From Utricularia gibba (lineage: Eukaryota; Streptophyta; Magnoliopsida; Lamiales; Lentibulariaceae), in assembly GCA_002189035.1 (NCBI GenBank), contig NEEC01000014.1:932501-996500 (forward strand): a stretch of 64,000 bases of DNA. The letters are read 5' to 3'. Positions 1-13,576 of this stretch are shown one piece after another. The position numbers and the translations under genes were made by a program. Position 1 is the stretch's first letter, and each line of letters starts with the position of its first letter. Below the pieces are notes generated by a model that saw nothing but the letters and a program-made list of their open reading frames with translations, made no database searches and was not told the DNA's origin.

Positions 1-3000
1 TTGATGAGAATGAGCGCCAAGAATTTTTAAAGAAGATGAGGGTATCTACGTCTGAGCATTTAAAGAAGTTTGGAATATTTAAACAAATTGTGAAGAGGTG
101 TAATTCCAAAGCAGCAAGTAACAAAGCTTCGAAGTGCTCCAGATGCAATTTTATCAATGGTAAGTTCTCTAATTTAAGATGGAAGAATAATATGCAAATC
201 TTGTTTTCTGATTCAAGGACACCAGCTACATGTGTACTTGTAATGAGATGATGGAAGTTATTGGTTTCTCATCGTTGCGTTTATGAGATTTCATAAGCGG
301 TTGCTTCATTAAGTGCTTATTCAACTTCCGTGCTGATATCAATGCATCTTTTGGACTTGAGGGGTTTTCATGTTGTATCATTATATTTCAGGCATGGTTA
401 AAAGGGTTGGTATTAAAATTTTGTATGCTCGGGTTGGAGTCGACAAGTGTCTGGAAGAGTCACCATCAACAATGGAGCCCAGAGGAAAATCTTTTCATAC
501 GCTTGATCCTATGTTTGTTTATCGGCTGTTACTGAGAATGTTGGATAAGGTGTTCTCAACTTGCCTGATTTCTGTTCATATTACTTAAATATATTACTTA
601 GGTTATTTCTTTTGCATTGTCATATCGTCCTTAATTTGCATTGAATTCTTTGTGGTCTGCAGGATTGTGAGCTGCTTTATCTGAATTATAGGCCTGAAAA
701 TCTAATTGTAACAAGTATTCTTGTGCCACCAAATTCAATACGACCTTCAGTATTTGTTGATGGTGGAGCACAAAGGTAGCTATGCTATTTTGTCTTCTGT
801 CTGCTTGCTTTCTTATAGGAGATATTGTGACTATAAAAATAGTTGATGCACGGTTGTTCCCCTTGTTCCCAGAGTTCATACGTGAAAAGCAAGCTTTTTA
901 ACCTTAGTGTTATTGTAGTTTAATATGGTTTTCCTGGTGCAGTTCCTCCACAATTTCCTTCTTTCTTCCAACTTCAGATTTGCTAACGTACAAAATGAAG
1001 TAGTGACATTATTTCAAGTAACTTTGAATGTCACTGCCATCAATGCCTCGTACTCTCACCCATCCTTCAATATGAAGGCATGGAAGCGGCTGTCCCATTA
1101 GTATAATGGATGAATGTATGAGTTATATTGCCATCAGAACAGTGTGAATAACTCTTGTAATCATGTTCGTGGATGCTGTTATGAGAAATTATTTGATTGC
1201 TTGTATTTCTTTAAAATTTATCTTCTCTTTTGAAATTCTTAAACAAAATGACAGTGGTTGTGATCTCTCAGTTGATACTGGTGTAACCACATGTGCATGC
1301 ATACTTGTCATCTAGTTGCTTGGTCTACTTTGGGAAAGCTGCATAGACCATTCATTCAGGATTTTAGTGGTTATCTTGCACTGTTGCAGCAATGAGAATG
1401 ATATAACAGAGAGGTTGAAGTACATTATTGAGGCGAATGCTCGTCTTAGCCAGCAGCTACTTGAAACAAGCCTTTACAGAAATGGTGTGGTATGGCGCTC
1501 ATACTTCTGGTTTCTTTTCATGCTTTTTAGATGAGATAAATTCCTGATAGTTCAGCATGTTTTTTCTTTGAACATCAGTCAGAAGTTTGACGCATTGTAA
1601 AATTATGCTGTGATTGTCACCCCAAGTCAAGTATGGTGGCACTGTTGATTGTATTAATACAGTGCTTTGCAGATCAAGCACACAAAAAAACTAAGTCCTG
1701 TATTTTAGCTATTTCAGTGTCATTCCATGCACTCTATTTCTGTCACTGATATTAAAACTTTGAATCTTGGATATTTTTTATTTTGTAATTTTTTTGAAAA
1801 AATATAGGCACCTTAAACTAGTGTTTCTCTCTGTGGAATATTGCATTAGACTACCTGGGACAATCTACAAATGGAGGTTGCTCAATATATTAATAGTGAA
1901 ACTCGTGGACTGATGATATATGATGGTGGGCCCTCCAAACCATTGAGCGGTTTCGTTCAGCGCCTCAAAGGAAAGCAAGGAAGATTTCGTCAGAACTTGT
2001 CTGGGAAGCGTGTAGAGTTTACTGGGAGGACTGTAATATCACCTGACCCAAATTTGAAGATTACTGAGGTTTGACCATTGACATGCTTCTGCAATCAGCT
2101 TACCATTTTTTTTTTACTTATATCATTTTTTTTCTATATCGATAGGTTGCTGTTCCTATACTAATGGCTAAGATTTTAACTTATCCTGAGCGGGTTTCAC
2201 ACCATAATGTAGAGAAACTGCGTCAATGTGTTCGTAATGGCCCCAACAAGTACCCTGGTGCAAAGTATATAAGACACCCTGATGGTACAGAGATGTAAGG
2301 TTAAATGTTTTGTACTTTTTCTCCAAAAAAGACAATCTTGTGCTATACCAATATGATTAGAATAATTACTGCATTTTTTGAGGCATTTTCTTCGATTTTC
2401 ATCTAATTCGCTTTTATCAAGCAGATCATTAAATTTTTCTGGTCGGAAGCGTCATGCGGATGAGTTGAAGTATGGTTACATTGTGCATCGGCATCTTGAA
2501 GATGGAGATGTCATCTTATTTAATAGACAACCAAGTTTACACCGAATGTCAATCATGTGTCACCGGGTAATGTCAATGATGTGGGAAAACAAAATTATTG
2601 TTGAATGAACTGTATGCACCATTAAATCCATTTTATGTATCCATGAATGTCAACTGTTGTTGTAAAAAGCAATAATGTTACCATTAAATGCCTGCAGATA
2701 CAAGAAGCTAAACCTTTAATGGCTTTTTATTTTATGTATGTAATTTAATGATTGTGTGAATGCTGTTTTCAGGCAAGAATAATGCCCTGGCGCACCCTAC
2801 GGTTCAATGAGTCAGTGTGCAACCCCTACAATGCCGATTTTGATGGTGATGAGATGAATATGCATGTGCCACAGACAGAAGAAGCTCGTACTGAAGCTTT
2901 TACGTTAATGGGGGTATATAAGACCCGTGCAATTTTTTTATCATTCATCCTGATCAGCTCTAACAGCGTGTCTTAATGTCTTCTTCACAGTTTCTACGCC

Positions 3001-6000
3001 AAGTAAAAAAGTGCTTGCTATGACCATTTTGCAATTGCATTATTTAGCTGCTATTGCTTTTTTATGTCTATATTTTTATGTATTTTCTGTTTGTCAATTT
3101 CATCATGTTATCATAAACTTGAACTGGTAATGAAACATGACAAGATGGGATTTTCTTACAGAACTGGTAATGTTTGTAGTATGAGTTTTATGTACTCAGA
3201 CTAAAAAGCCATGATATGTTTGAATGTAGATTTTGCCATTTCATTAGCTTACTGTTGTTGAATGGTTGCAGGTTCAAAACAATTTATGCACCCCAAAGAA
3301 TGGAGAAATTTTGGTTGCTTCAACTCAGGATTTTTTAACATCATCCTTTGTCATAACAAGAAAGGATACCTTTTATGATCGCTCCACCTTTTCTTTTATT
3401 TGTTCATTTATGGGTGATGGGATGGACCTAATAGATATTCCTGAACCTGCTTTAGTTAAGGTGCGTATTGGAAGTTTAGTTGCACTGCTTTTTCTGATTC
3501 ATTCACTATTGTCCCATTAGGTTTTTCTATGCGGATTCAAAACAGTGTTTATAGCTGGGTTGGAGCTTCATGCATCCTACTTGCATCTCAACTTACCATT
3601 AATAATATTTGATGCCCTTACCCTCTTGTGCCCCTCATCTTACTCTCAACTTCTACATATATCTATATCATTACAATGGTGTACATCTTTAACATTTGAA
3701 ATGATGTAGATTGACAATTTAGCACTGTAAGCCTCTCTAGTTGGAGGATATTTTTAGTAGTGGTTTGATGCTCTGATTTGTGATTCACATTTCTCTTAAT
3801 TGCTTAGAAAAGATTATTTGAAAGGGTAGCGTGCCCATAGGAATATCTAGTGCCTGTTTTCTTTTAAGATCATAGTGATTTACATGTAAGAAAAATGGTA
3901 GAAAATATCAAGTATGGGATAGATTTTAAAATTACCATATTTGTAAAAGTTTTTGTTGGATTATGATACTACCTTATGTCATTTTGCCTCATGTATGTGA
4001 AACTGTGCCACTTAAATATACTGAATTAAATTTTGCAGCCAGTGGAGCTATGGACTGGTAAGCAGCTTTTTAGTGTGTTGTTGCGTCCTCGTGCGAATAT
4101 GAGGGTCTATTTAAATCTTACCGTTGCTGAAAAGAGTTATACGAAAACCAGAGAGACAATGTGCCCGCGGGATGGATTTGTTTGTATACGCAACAGTGAG
4201 TTAATATCAGGGCAACTCGGGAAAGCTACATTAGGTCGGCTTCTTCTTTTTCATATAATTTCGTGCTGCAGGTTTCTTCTGGTTGATGATTCTCTTGTTG
4301 AAGATTCTTGCTATCACTGTTGTTTTCAGTCGGTTTTACTGAATTTACTTTAGAGAGTGAAGCTGCCTGTTCATTACCTTGCAGGAAATGGGGGCAAGGA
4401 TGGCCTTTATTCTGTTCTTCTTAGAGATTACAGTTCGTATGCTGCAGCCGCTTGCATGAATCGATTAGCAAAGCTGAGGTAATATTTCAAATTGCACATT
4501 GATTAAGAATCATATTGGTCACTTGCAAATTTGTAAGTTTATTATATTCAAGAATGCCTTGTGGGAACTAATTGCTTTTTTATAAAGTCTGTTTTATGGC
4601 TTCAACACCTTTTTATAAGCATCCTTTTCATTGTTCAGGTGAACCTATATTGATTTACATGAATCTGTTCTCACTGGAAATTTCAACAAATTCTTATTCA
4701 TTTGTTTCATGCATTGTCTTGCATGAGCGATTTTGGATAGAAGGCGAGTATATTCTCAGCCTGATCCTGATGAACACATCCCACAATAAAGTTTTAGCTG
4801 AATATTTGTTCAACATAATCTACAGTTTCTTCTTTTTTCAGACAACAATTTTTTAAATAATAATCTTATCCAGTAGGTGATGTGATGTGGTTGTTTAAGG
4901 CCATACTGTCGGTTCCAATAATCAGGATATGCCCAGGGTTGCCTACGGGGAATTTTTTCTTGATTATTTGGACAGCATATCTCACTCTCTTCTTTACTTC
5001 GGTTTTGCTAGTGCTCGGTGGATTGGAAATCATGGATTTTCAATTGGCATCAATGACGTTCAACCTGGTGCTTTGCTGACGAAGGAGAAGAAAATGACTA
5101 TTGATAAGGAGTATGCCCAATGTAATGACTACATAGAGAGCTTTAAGTCAGGAGTGCTGGAGCTGTTACCAGGCTGCAATAGAGCTGAGACTCTTGAGGC
5201 CAAGATTACTGGAACCTTAAATAACATTAGGGAAACAACTGCAAATGTAAGATATAATTCATAAGCTATATTACATATATGAAGAAATCTCTTATGAAGC
5301 TGGAGAAATTTAAATCTTGATGCTGATTGCATTTTAAATCTTCACTCTTCATATATGAAGAGCTCTCTTATACATTTTAAGACATTTCATTTGAACAGTA
5401 TGAGCTGAGCTAGCATCTGTCATAAGCCCTAGGCCTACTCCTGGAGATTGAGATCATGGACTGGCAATAGTACGAGTGGATCAAACAATTATTTTTTCTT
5501 GTTCTTAGCTAGTCATTTGCTTCAATTCTCTGGATAGAAATATTCTAGACTTTTTATTCCATTCTTTCTAGCCATCATTTAGTTTTCATTGTGCAATATT
5601 TTCACGCTTGCTTTGCACCTTGCTTGTATTTTATTCTCTGGTATCCGTGTAATCATTTTCTCTTTAACTGTTTCCGTAGGTTTGTATGAAGAATTTGCAT
5701 TGGCGGAATAGCCCTCTAATTATGTCACAGTGTGGTTCTAAAGGATCTCCCATCAATATTTGCCAGATGGTTGCATGTGTAGGCCAGCAGTCTGTTGGCG
5801 GTCATAGAGCTCCAAATGGATTTGTTGATCGAACCCTACCTCATTTTGAGAGGGGTTCCAAGGACCCAGATGTATGCAATCATGACCTGGTTACTATTTC
5901 ATTTTTATATGTTTTGGATTGCATTGTCATTAATCAGAAGACGTTGACTGCTACCTTCCTACTGTCGGACTTGATTCCAATTGGCTTGCTGATTTCTAAT

Positions 6001-9000
6001 TACTGCTCATCTATTTTCAGTATCACTTAAAGCAGCCACATACTAACGTTCAGCTTTGTTGGATATGATTTGTTTGATAGAGAGCATCCAATATTTGGAT
6101 GCTAATCATGCTTCTGCCCTCATTTGTCAAATGGAATAACTTTCTAATGTTTGCCATGGTTTCAGGCTAAGGGATTTGTTCAGAATTCATTTTACACTGG
6201 CTTGTCTGCTACTGAATTCTTTTTTCACACCATGGGTGGTAGGGAAGGCCTTGTGGATACAGCTGTAAGTGCACTTTCTTTGTTCGGGGAAACATTATGT
6301 TCCTTTGGTCATTTTCACCTATAAGAAATTGTGGTGATCCTCTAGCATACGTGGTTGGATTCATGGTATTATGCAGAAGCATTGCACACATGATTTGATG
6401 GATGAGTAATGAATTCTTGAAGTCATTTTTTTAGGAAAAAAGTTGGAATACATAATAGTGAATGGAAACTAAGAATAAAGCACACTATAGAAGGTCTGAG
6501 CAATAACTATCTTGTGGAAGTTAAATGTCTGAGGAGCTGGAGTAGTGTGACATCCTATATCATATATGAGATGAATAGTTTTAAGATCCAGATGCTCCCC
6601 TGATGAACAAAAAGGTTTTGGACTTGATTTGATGGTTGTCACTTATCTCCTAGAATTTTCAGACATGGCTTTCGTTGCTATTTTGCCTTACAAGAAGAAG
6701 AAGAAGAAGAAGAAGAAGAAAAAAGAGATTAAATTGCCTTACAAGAATTTGAAATTTCTGATGTTATTTTGCGAAGTTTTCATCAATTTAATAACACAGT
6801 TATTTGAATATTTGATCTTCTGTAGGTTAAAACTGCAGAGACAGGTTATATGTCCCGTAGGCTTATGAAGGCTTTGGAGGATCTTACGGTTCAGTATGAC
6901 AATACAGTTAGAAATGCTAGTGGTTGCATTGTCCAGTTTATTTATGGGAGTGATGGTATGGATCCTGCTCAGATGGAAGAGAAAAGTGGACTTCCTTTGA
7001 ACTTTGAAAGATTATTTATGAAAGCCAAGGTAATGTATTTTTATGGTTTAATCACCTTTTTAGTTTATTAATGACATCTATTCTTTGCAATACTTTGACA
7101 GGCCACTTGCCCTGCTAAAGGGCACCGGTGCTTAAGAGAGGAAGAAATTGAAAGCATTTTGCTTGAAACAATTGACGAAAAACTCTCTGGGTTTAATTCT
7201 GTTTCCATGATGGAGCGCCCACAGGATTATGATAAGTGCGTGGACACTTTTGGCTCCTTGTTATTAAACTACATTAAGAGTATCTATCCTAAGTCAAAGC
7301 TTTTTGATAAATTGGATGCTCAAGATATTTCTTCACAAGATCGGAATTATCTAGAATGCATTTCTTCAAGTGTTTTTGGAATTACTCGTCAGCAACTTAT
7401 GGTAATTCATTACAAGTCTGATGGATCATTTCCTTGTTCGCAAGTTTATGACTTATTTTTGTGAATTCCGAAAATTCAGTCTGTTAGCATAGCATCTTCA
7501 ACGAAGTTATATATCAGCTGAGTTTTATGGAGTTATTGCTTTCTTTTTAAAGGTTTTCTTGGAAACATGCATTTCGCGTTACCGTTCAAAGATAGTTGAA
7601 GCTGGGACTGCTGTGGGTGCTATTGGAGGTCATAGTATTGGAGAGCCTGGAACCCAAATGACACTGAAAACGTTCCACTTTGCTGGGGTTGCCAGCATGA
7701 GTATCCTTATCTTTTTATTTGAAGTTTATAATAATCCAATTTTGTTTTTCAGTTTCATTCTTCTTTGATTTTGAATATGTTTCACCTAACCGGTAATAGA
7801 TGTTACACTTGGGGTTCCCCGCATTAGGGAAATAATTGATGCTGTCAAGAAAATCAAGACCCCTATTATTACTACCGAGCTTGAGTGTAACGATAATGAA
7901 ATACTGGCAAAAATTGTCAAGGGACGTATAGAGAAAACTGTACTTGAACAGGTAACTACGTCGCACCTATGTAGGTGATGCTTTGCACTAAATTTCCGGC
8001 ACTTGTTTTTTGTTCCATAGAACTGGCATACTGTGTTCTTCCAATTTCAGTTCCCATGTATTCATTTTCTATGTTTGACTTCATTCTTTTTTTCTTTAGG
8101 TAGCTAAGAGTGTAAAGACTTCTCAGTCATCAAGGTCGGCGTCCATAGTTATTTCTTTGGACATGAAAAGAATACAAGGTGCACAGCTGTCTGTGGATGC
8201 TTATAATGTGAAAGAATCAATTCTTAGAACCCCTAAAATGAAGTTGAGCGAGCAGGTTCAGTGTTCACATTGTCTTAATTTCTATTTGTTATGGCATGTG
8301 TACTATGTGTGTTCTTGCTGATGGATGATAATACTTGATATCATGCAGCAAATTAAGGTTTTGAGCCCAAGAAAGTTGGAAGTGTTCATCGAGGCTGACA
8401 GAAATAGACTTGAATTTGAAATCCATCGTCTCAAAAATAAACTCTCCAAAGTTGTTGTTAAGGTGAAACTGATTGTGAAATCAGATTTCCTTCATTATTT
8501 TTAATTGATGTATTATTTGTTATCTTCTGTCTCATATCTACTATTTTCAGGGTATCCAATCTGTTGAGCGTGCTATTATTGTAAATGACACAAAAGAAAA
8601 AGATCCGAACTCTAGGAAAAAGTTGAAGTTGCTCGTGGAGGGGTAAGTTTCATTGCAATGAATATCCCCCATCTTAGTAATTGATGCTATCTCCATCTTT
8701 TATTTGTGGTTGCCGAGGACTGTTGTGCGAAGGTTCTATAGTGTCTATCTCCATCTTTCATTTTGATGACACTGGATTTTGAATCCCAATAGCCATAGAT
8801 CAAATTTTTTGGCAACTGACCTGGTGGTGCATTTCTGTAGGACTGGTTTTTTGTCAGTTTTGGGCATTGAAGGAGTGGATGCTCACAACACAAAGTCTAA
8901 TCATATCATGGAAGTCCAGCAAACACTTGGAATTGAAGCTGCCCGAAAGCAAATTATCAATGAGATACGATACACCATGTCAAGTCACGGCATGACAATA

Positions 9001-9471
9001 GACATTCGGCACATGATGCTTCTTGCAGACTTGATGACAGCCAAGGTACTAATATACACTAAAGCCCCTGAACTCATGTTCTTCCATTCCTTCATACAAT
9101 GTTTTGATTCAATCCCTGCTGCAACATCTTCAGGGTGATGTCTTCGGAATCACGAGAAACGGTATACAGAAAATGGATAAAAGCATACTGATGCTTGCCT
9201 CCTTTGAGAAAACAACAGACCACTTGTTCGGCGCTTCTGTGGGTGGAAGGGTGGACAGGATTGAAGGAGTCACTGAGTGTATCATCATGGGCATACCGAT
9301 GCCTGCTGGCACCGGAATGATGAAGATCAGGCAGAAGTGAGTCCCCATTTCTCTCAGTGTTGAAATTGCCGGCCCGTTTTATTCATCAGGCTGACCCTCG
9401 ACGATTCCTTCCTCTTTTGCAGGTCAGAGCCCGTGAAGCTGGACTACGCCCCTGATCCAATCCTGCGCTGA
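1..9471 (+). CDS. NRPC1: DNA-directed RNA polymerase III largest subunit (5' partial)
   Basis: Largest, catalytic subunit of nuclear RNA polymerase III, which makes tRNAs, 5S rRNA and other small RNAs. Twenty-four exons join in frame: 1-159, 392-549, 663-775, 1390-1489, 1850-2068, 2146-2294, 2425-2566, 2773-2913, 3272-3460, 4039-4234, 4385-4478, 5012-5246, 5680-5871, 6166-6264, 6826-7029, 7102-7401, 7553-7700, 7800-7951, 8100-8255, 8349-8462, 8551-8642, 8841-9045, 9134-9336, 9423-9471. They give 1268 residues; about 115 N-terminal residues, including the first zinc site, lie left of the window. The metal-binding loop [10 protein letters not shown] is in the eighth exon. The bridge helix region ([20 protein letters not shown]) spans 6166-7029, and the trigger loop ([18 protein letters not shown]) is at 7553-7700. 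Pol III rather than Pol I or II is inferred from the overall match to plant RPC1, for example [14 protein letters not shown], and from the lack of a heptad-repeat tail. No break was found. The intron at 6265-6825 holds a GAA microsatellite. Confidence 0.97.
6692..6722. repeat. (GAA)n microsatellite in a Pol III subunit intron
   Basis: About nine AAG/GAA units in a row, grading into an A-rich run, within the intron between the exons at 6166-6264 and 6826-7029. It is intronic and likely length-variable between individuals. Confidence 0.9.
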
Positions 9472-9779
9472 ACGTCCTGCTCCCACTTTCTCAGCAGTTT
9501 TGCTCCCAGCACAAAAAATGAACTACTTCTCAGTATATTTAGAATAATTATATAGCATTTGTTAATAGTTGATACAATTTTACATAGTGAGAGTGATTTC
9601 TTCAATAGGTTTTGCCCATGAGGAAGAAAATCAAGTAAAAGCTCCATGTTTACCCGAAAATAATTTATACCATGAACAGCAAGTTCAAATCCAATGGGAA
9701 ACTATAAACTATAAAATAATTTAGTTTTCCCCTTCATACAGCTTGCAGGAAAAGAATGGCGTCGCGTCTTCCTGAGCAG
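9472..9779. other. Convergent 3' UTR region
   Basis: 308 bases between the stop codon of the + strand Pol III subunit gene and the stop codon of the - strand cornichon gene. It is AT-rich, has no coding exon I can support, and must hold both 3' UTRs and polyadenylation regions. Confidence 0.7.
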
Positions 9780-10979
9780 CTAAAAGGAATGCTCGTCCTC
9801 TTCAAGAGCGCTGTATATCATCCTACAAGCAAATCAAACCAACAAGGGAGTCTTGTCAGTGTACCGAATCCTCAAGCCTTCCTTCAAATGTGGTATGTCT
9901 AAGGAGTTACCAGAACAAGCACACGAACACGAGAAGTATGATGTGGCCGAGCTTAATGAACCTCTGCTTCTTCTCCCAGCCGAGTTGGTTGAAAATCTCT
10001 GTCACGTCTACGAGGTGTTTACGGCTAAGGTACCTGAATTTTCATGAAGAAAAGCGCAATCATTCCCAGTTAGTGGAAATGGACCTAAATGGGAAGAGAA
10101 ATGTTTGGGCACTTGCAGGGAGAACACTTGGGAGCAGGGCATAGGTGATCTTACAGTCTCACATTGTAGTAGAGGTATGGAACGCAGAATAGTGACATTG
10201 CCCAATGCCCGGTTACTAGAAAGAGAAAGCATAAAATAGCTTGTGTTATGAACTCTGGCATAACAACTTTATTTATCCGAGAGGCAGAGTCGTAAGGGTT
10301 GATATAATCAAATTCTAGATCCGCCAAGCACATGAGCTGCATAGTAAAACAAGAGAGCTGAATCACCATTACCATGCAGCATACAGGATATGGAGTTGCG
10401 CATAAAACATTGCGTGGAGGAATCCAAAGACCGTGAAAACCAGCATAAGTGGCTGACATTTTTCTTACACAACAACCAAGTTGTACACTAACACATACAG
10501 TAAGGCCATACTGATAGAGAAATCTTCCCAGGTAACAAAATTTTCATAACATTTGCTAATGCCAACATTGCTAAATAGATACATCTGCTCAATATTTTTT
10601 AATAAGATCTGTTTTGAGGTCCAAACGTTTGCTCAAGATGACTCCATTCATTAACCTTCAGTTCCTAATGAATCGGGAACGTGAAAAAGATGCAACTTTT
10701 TTCAAGATTCTGATCATGTTTTCTCGAATGGATTCTTACTACAACAAAGCTTGAGTATATGAAACAAAGCAAAAAAAAAAAAATCACCCCAATTTTTTCA
10801 TAGAACTTCACATTTTGCATATGATACATTCCCAGCGCATCAACAGACCTACGAGTATTCCATGTCATGATACATGAACAATCATATAGTCCAAAAAGCT
10901 GCATTACCTGGAAAACAACCATAACAAGGACAACTAGGAGTATCAAGAAAAACAGAAGCCAAAGCAACACATCTGCCAT
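9780..10979 (-). CDS. Cornichon family ER cargo receptor
   Basis: Small three-pass membrane protein of the Erv14/cornichon family, which loads membrane cargo into COPII vesicles leaving the ER. Four exons, in transcript order 10908-10979, 10155-10336, 9911-10033, 9780-9822, join in consistent phase to 139 residues, the usual family length. The protein starts MADVLLWLLFF with a hydrophobic first segment. It continues with the family signature CLADLEFDYINPYDSASR, a second membrane stretch (ILCFLFLVTGHW), the cytosolic RKHLVDVTEIFNQLGWEKK segment and a last hydrophobic segment ending in a short acidic tail. IFNQL corresponds to the cargo/COPII-binding IFxxL motif known in Erv14. An in-frame ATG five codons upstream is possible; MADVLL was chosen because homologues start there. 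It is divergent from the MLF-like gene and convergent with the Pol III gene. Confidence 0.96.
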
Positions 10980-11682
10980 ATCCCCCCTCTCCAAAACTCG
11001 ACTTCCGCATCAAGGGATTATGATCACAAAGAAACCAACCACACACAGGGCATAAATATACAATTCTCCCAATTGCGATATCGCCGTTATGATTACAAGA
11101 AATTCATACAACAGAAGACTACAGTTAGGTTTCGGAAATAAATCGGATATTTTTGGAATTTTGGGTTTGGATTTTGGATTATTTGAATATCTTTAAATAT
11201 GATTCATATTTTTTTTTAAAAAAGTATTTAATACGCATGTTAGAAATATTTAGGTTTAAATTTTTGAATTTACGAATTTTTCAAAAATAATAAAAATTAA
11301 TATTTTTTTTAAATAATATAGACACGGTATTTCCGAATAAGGACTTGAATATTTTTATTTATTGTATTTTATTTTATTTTTTCGGGTAATACCCTCCCGT
11401 TCATTCGTTGTCCTGTTAAGTAGACCTGTTCAGATTTGCAGGAGCTTCTTGCCTGAAATCTGCCGCCTCCAAGGATCACTGTAGGTATGTATCGTTGAAT
11501 GGTTCTGTCGCGTTGTTGTTCATTTTTATGTCCTCGATTATGCCTTACTTGGTCGTGATGAATACCGTGTTTTCTTTCCTGTTTATGATCTTCTTTGGAT
11601 TCGGTGGATTCTACCCGCTGTGAATTCAGTTCGGTGTTGTTCGTGATGAACCTCACATCTTTAGGAAACTAGGAGATACGAA
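10980..11682. promoter_or_regulatory. Divergent intergenic region, cornichon / MLF-like gene
   Basis: About 700 bases separate the two start codons and must hold both promoters. The central part, about 11130-11390, is very AT-rich. A possible 5' UTR intron of the MLF-like gene runs from a GTATGT donor near 11484 to a TAG acceptor just before the ATG at 11683; this is suggestive only. No well-defined TATA box was assigned. Confidence 0.5.
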
Positions 11683-12673
11683 ATGCAGGGAGGCGGAGAT
11701 CCGTTTTCTGGTTTTGGGCGCCACCCTTTTGGCGTTTTTGGTGATTTCAATGGTTTTGGCGGCTTTGGAGGGAGGAGTTTAATGTCTGGGTTTTATGGTG
11801 GACATGATCCATTTGATGATCCATTTTTCGGGTCTTCTTTTGGGACGATAGCCGGGTCAGGTTTTTCCCATTCTGGTGGTTCTTTATACCCAGATGTGGC
11901 AGGAACTGCTGCAGATCAGTCTCATCGGGTTCGTCATCTGCGGGGACCAGTGATTGAGGAGTTGAACTCGGATGATGAGGAAATCTGGAGGGGGGAATTA
12001 AATCATGTAAAGGAGGATCCAAGGAAATATATGAAATCCAATAAAGATCCCGTTGTCGAGGATCCTGATGATGAAATTGCTGGTGCATTTCCATCAACTT
12101 CCTGGTCCTGTTTGGTTAAGTTTTTAGTTTGTGGATATTGACGCTCCCATCAATTGTTTTTCAGAAGAAAAGATCAAGCACATTTCAAGCTCAATGTCTG
12201 GAAAATATATGCGCCGTGTACCATCTCAACCACGGTCACAAAGCTTTACTTTTCAAAGCTCCACTGTGTCGTATGGTTGTTCAAATGGTGAATACTACAC
12301 TTCTTCAAGGACAAGGAGATCTGGAAGCGATGGAGTAATGCCAGTTCTTGGAATTTGAGTTAGTTGCAGCGTTTTAGGTACTCTGATACGTACTGATTGG
12401 GCTATTTGTTGCTCTTATAGTTATTGTTTGACGAATTCAAAGAAGCTGATTCATCAACGGGTGAAGCGACTCACAGAGTAACCCGAGACATCCAAGATAA
12501 GGTTGTATTCTTACACTTCCCTTTTAGTATCCACAAAATTCAACTTTACTTTCTTATCTCATAGGCCATGCCATTTTATTCGTTTCGTGGTATAGGGTCA
12601 TTCTGTCACTCGGAAACTGACATCATCTGGCCATGTGAATAGTATGCAGACTTTTCATAATTTGAATGAAGGT

Positions 12674-12713
<40 letters not shown>

Positions 12714-13257
12714 TGTGCTGGGAATCGGTGTAGCTTTTTCAATGACAGTTCTCCTGCCATTACAATCTTTTTGTGTGTTTTGAAGATGAGCTTTTGGGCT
12801 TCAACGAGGCGTGGAGGGGAAATGCACCAAATCATCTTCCTCGGTACACGAACCACGGTAACAGAGCAATACTTTTCGTCATTGTGTGTGCTGCATATAC
12901 AAGTTTTCTATCCGAAGAAGATTTATCTTCCAAATCATAAATTTTTTCCACAAGCTCCTTGCTTTCTGGTAATGCTGGTCACTGACCCCGGATTTCCTTG
13001 GCATCCTTCGCATTTAGTGTTCTGATAACCGGGTTGAACAGATATGCCAACCCAGAGCAAAGAATCTCCTCTAACTACAGTTTGATCCTCGAAATCTTCT
13101 AGGTTCTGGAAGCATCAGCCAGCAACAGCGTTACGATATGGGCAGATATGCACTTCCTTCCAGCAAAGAATCATACAAACCTGATCCTGCTAATCATAGA
13201 ATTGGAACTGGCCCTTCCCATTCCCAGTCCTGGTCTGGCTTTCAGCGCCATGGCTAG
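11683..13257 (+). CDS. Myeloid leukemia factor (MLF)-like protein
   Basis: Plant member of the MLF1/MLF1-interacting family. The plant proteins are poorly characterised; animal MLFs act in proteostasis and transcriptional control. Six exons (11683-12082, 12165-12334, 12421-12501, 12596-12671, 12786-12857, 13103-13257) join in phase to 317 residues. The N-terminus is Gly/Phe/Asp-rich (DPFSGFGRHPFG, HDPFDDPFFG) and is followed by an acidic stretch. The family core covers the third to fifth exons: FKEADSSTGEATHRVTRDIQ, GHSVTRKL, then NLNEDELLGFNEAWRGNAP. The C-terminal tail is polar (SGSISQQQRYDMGRYALPSS). The junction of exons 1 and 2 was set by phase (GAE-EKIKH); longer readings of exon 1 run into a stop. 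The fourth intron carries a 37-base T run. Which of several short candidate exons in 12858-13102 is used, if any, is uncertain; direct splicing keeps the frame. Confidence 0.92.
12676..12712. repeat. 37-base poly-T tract in an MLF-like gene intron
   Basis: Uninterrupted T run starting four bases after the splice donor at 12672. It merges with the 5' part of the intron 12672-12785. Such runs are prone to slippage and to sequencing error. Confidence 0.95.
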
Positions 13258-13576
13258 TTAAGGTTACTGAAGGGGCAGTCAGTTTCATAACCATGATTAG
13301 CTCTTACTGTAGTTTGAATTGCTGGATTGATTCAGTCTTAGTACTAAGATAGTTGATATGCTATACTGCTGTTACAGAAAATCACCGACACAAATGTAAG
13401 CAAAATTATCGAAGAATATAACATGGATTTGCATGTGTTTTTGTCTGTACTGAAACTGACTTTATTTTTGTCTCGCTATTTGCTTTTTTTTTTTTTGGAT
13501 GGAAAACCGGTGGATCAAACGAGAGGACATCCCTATCTGAGTTAGCATGCAAAACCATGTATTCTTCTGCATAGAG
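13258..13576. other. Convergent 3' UTR region
   Basis: 319 bases between the stop codons of the MLF-like gene (+) and the DUF1442 gene (-). Apart from a T-rich run near 13486, I see nothing but presumed 3' UTRs. Confidence 0.65.

Noticed and set aside
4882-5011. Extending the Pol III subunit exon 5012-5246 leftward along an open frame
   Set aside because: The upstream open frame does not match the family, and the TAG acceptor at 5011 gives the correct phase with [13 protein letters not shown].
12121-12164. Reading exon 1 of the MLF-like gene through to its stop, or starting a second gene at 12131
   Set aside because: The phase-1 donor at 12083 joins cleanly to the acceptor at 12164 and gives one protein with the expected family core.
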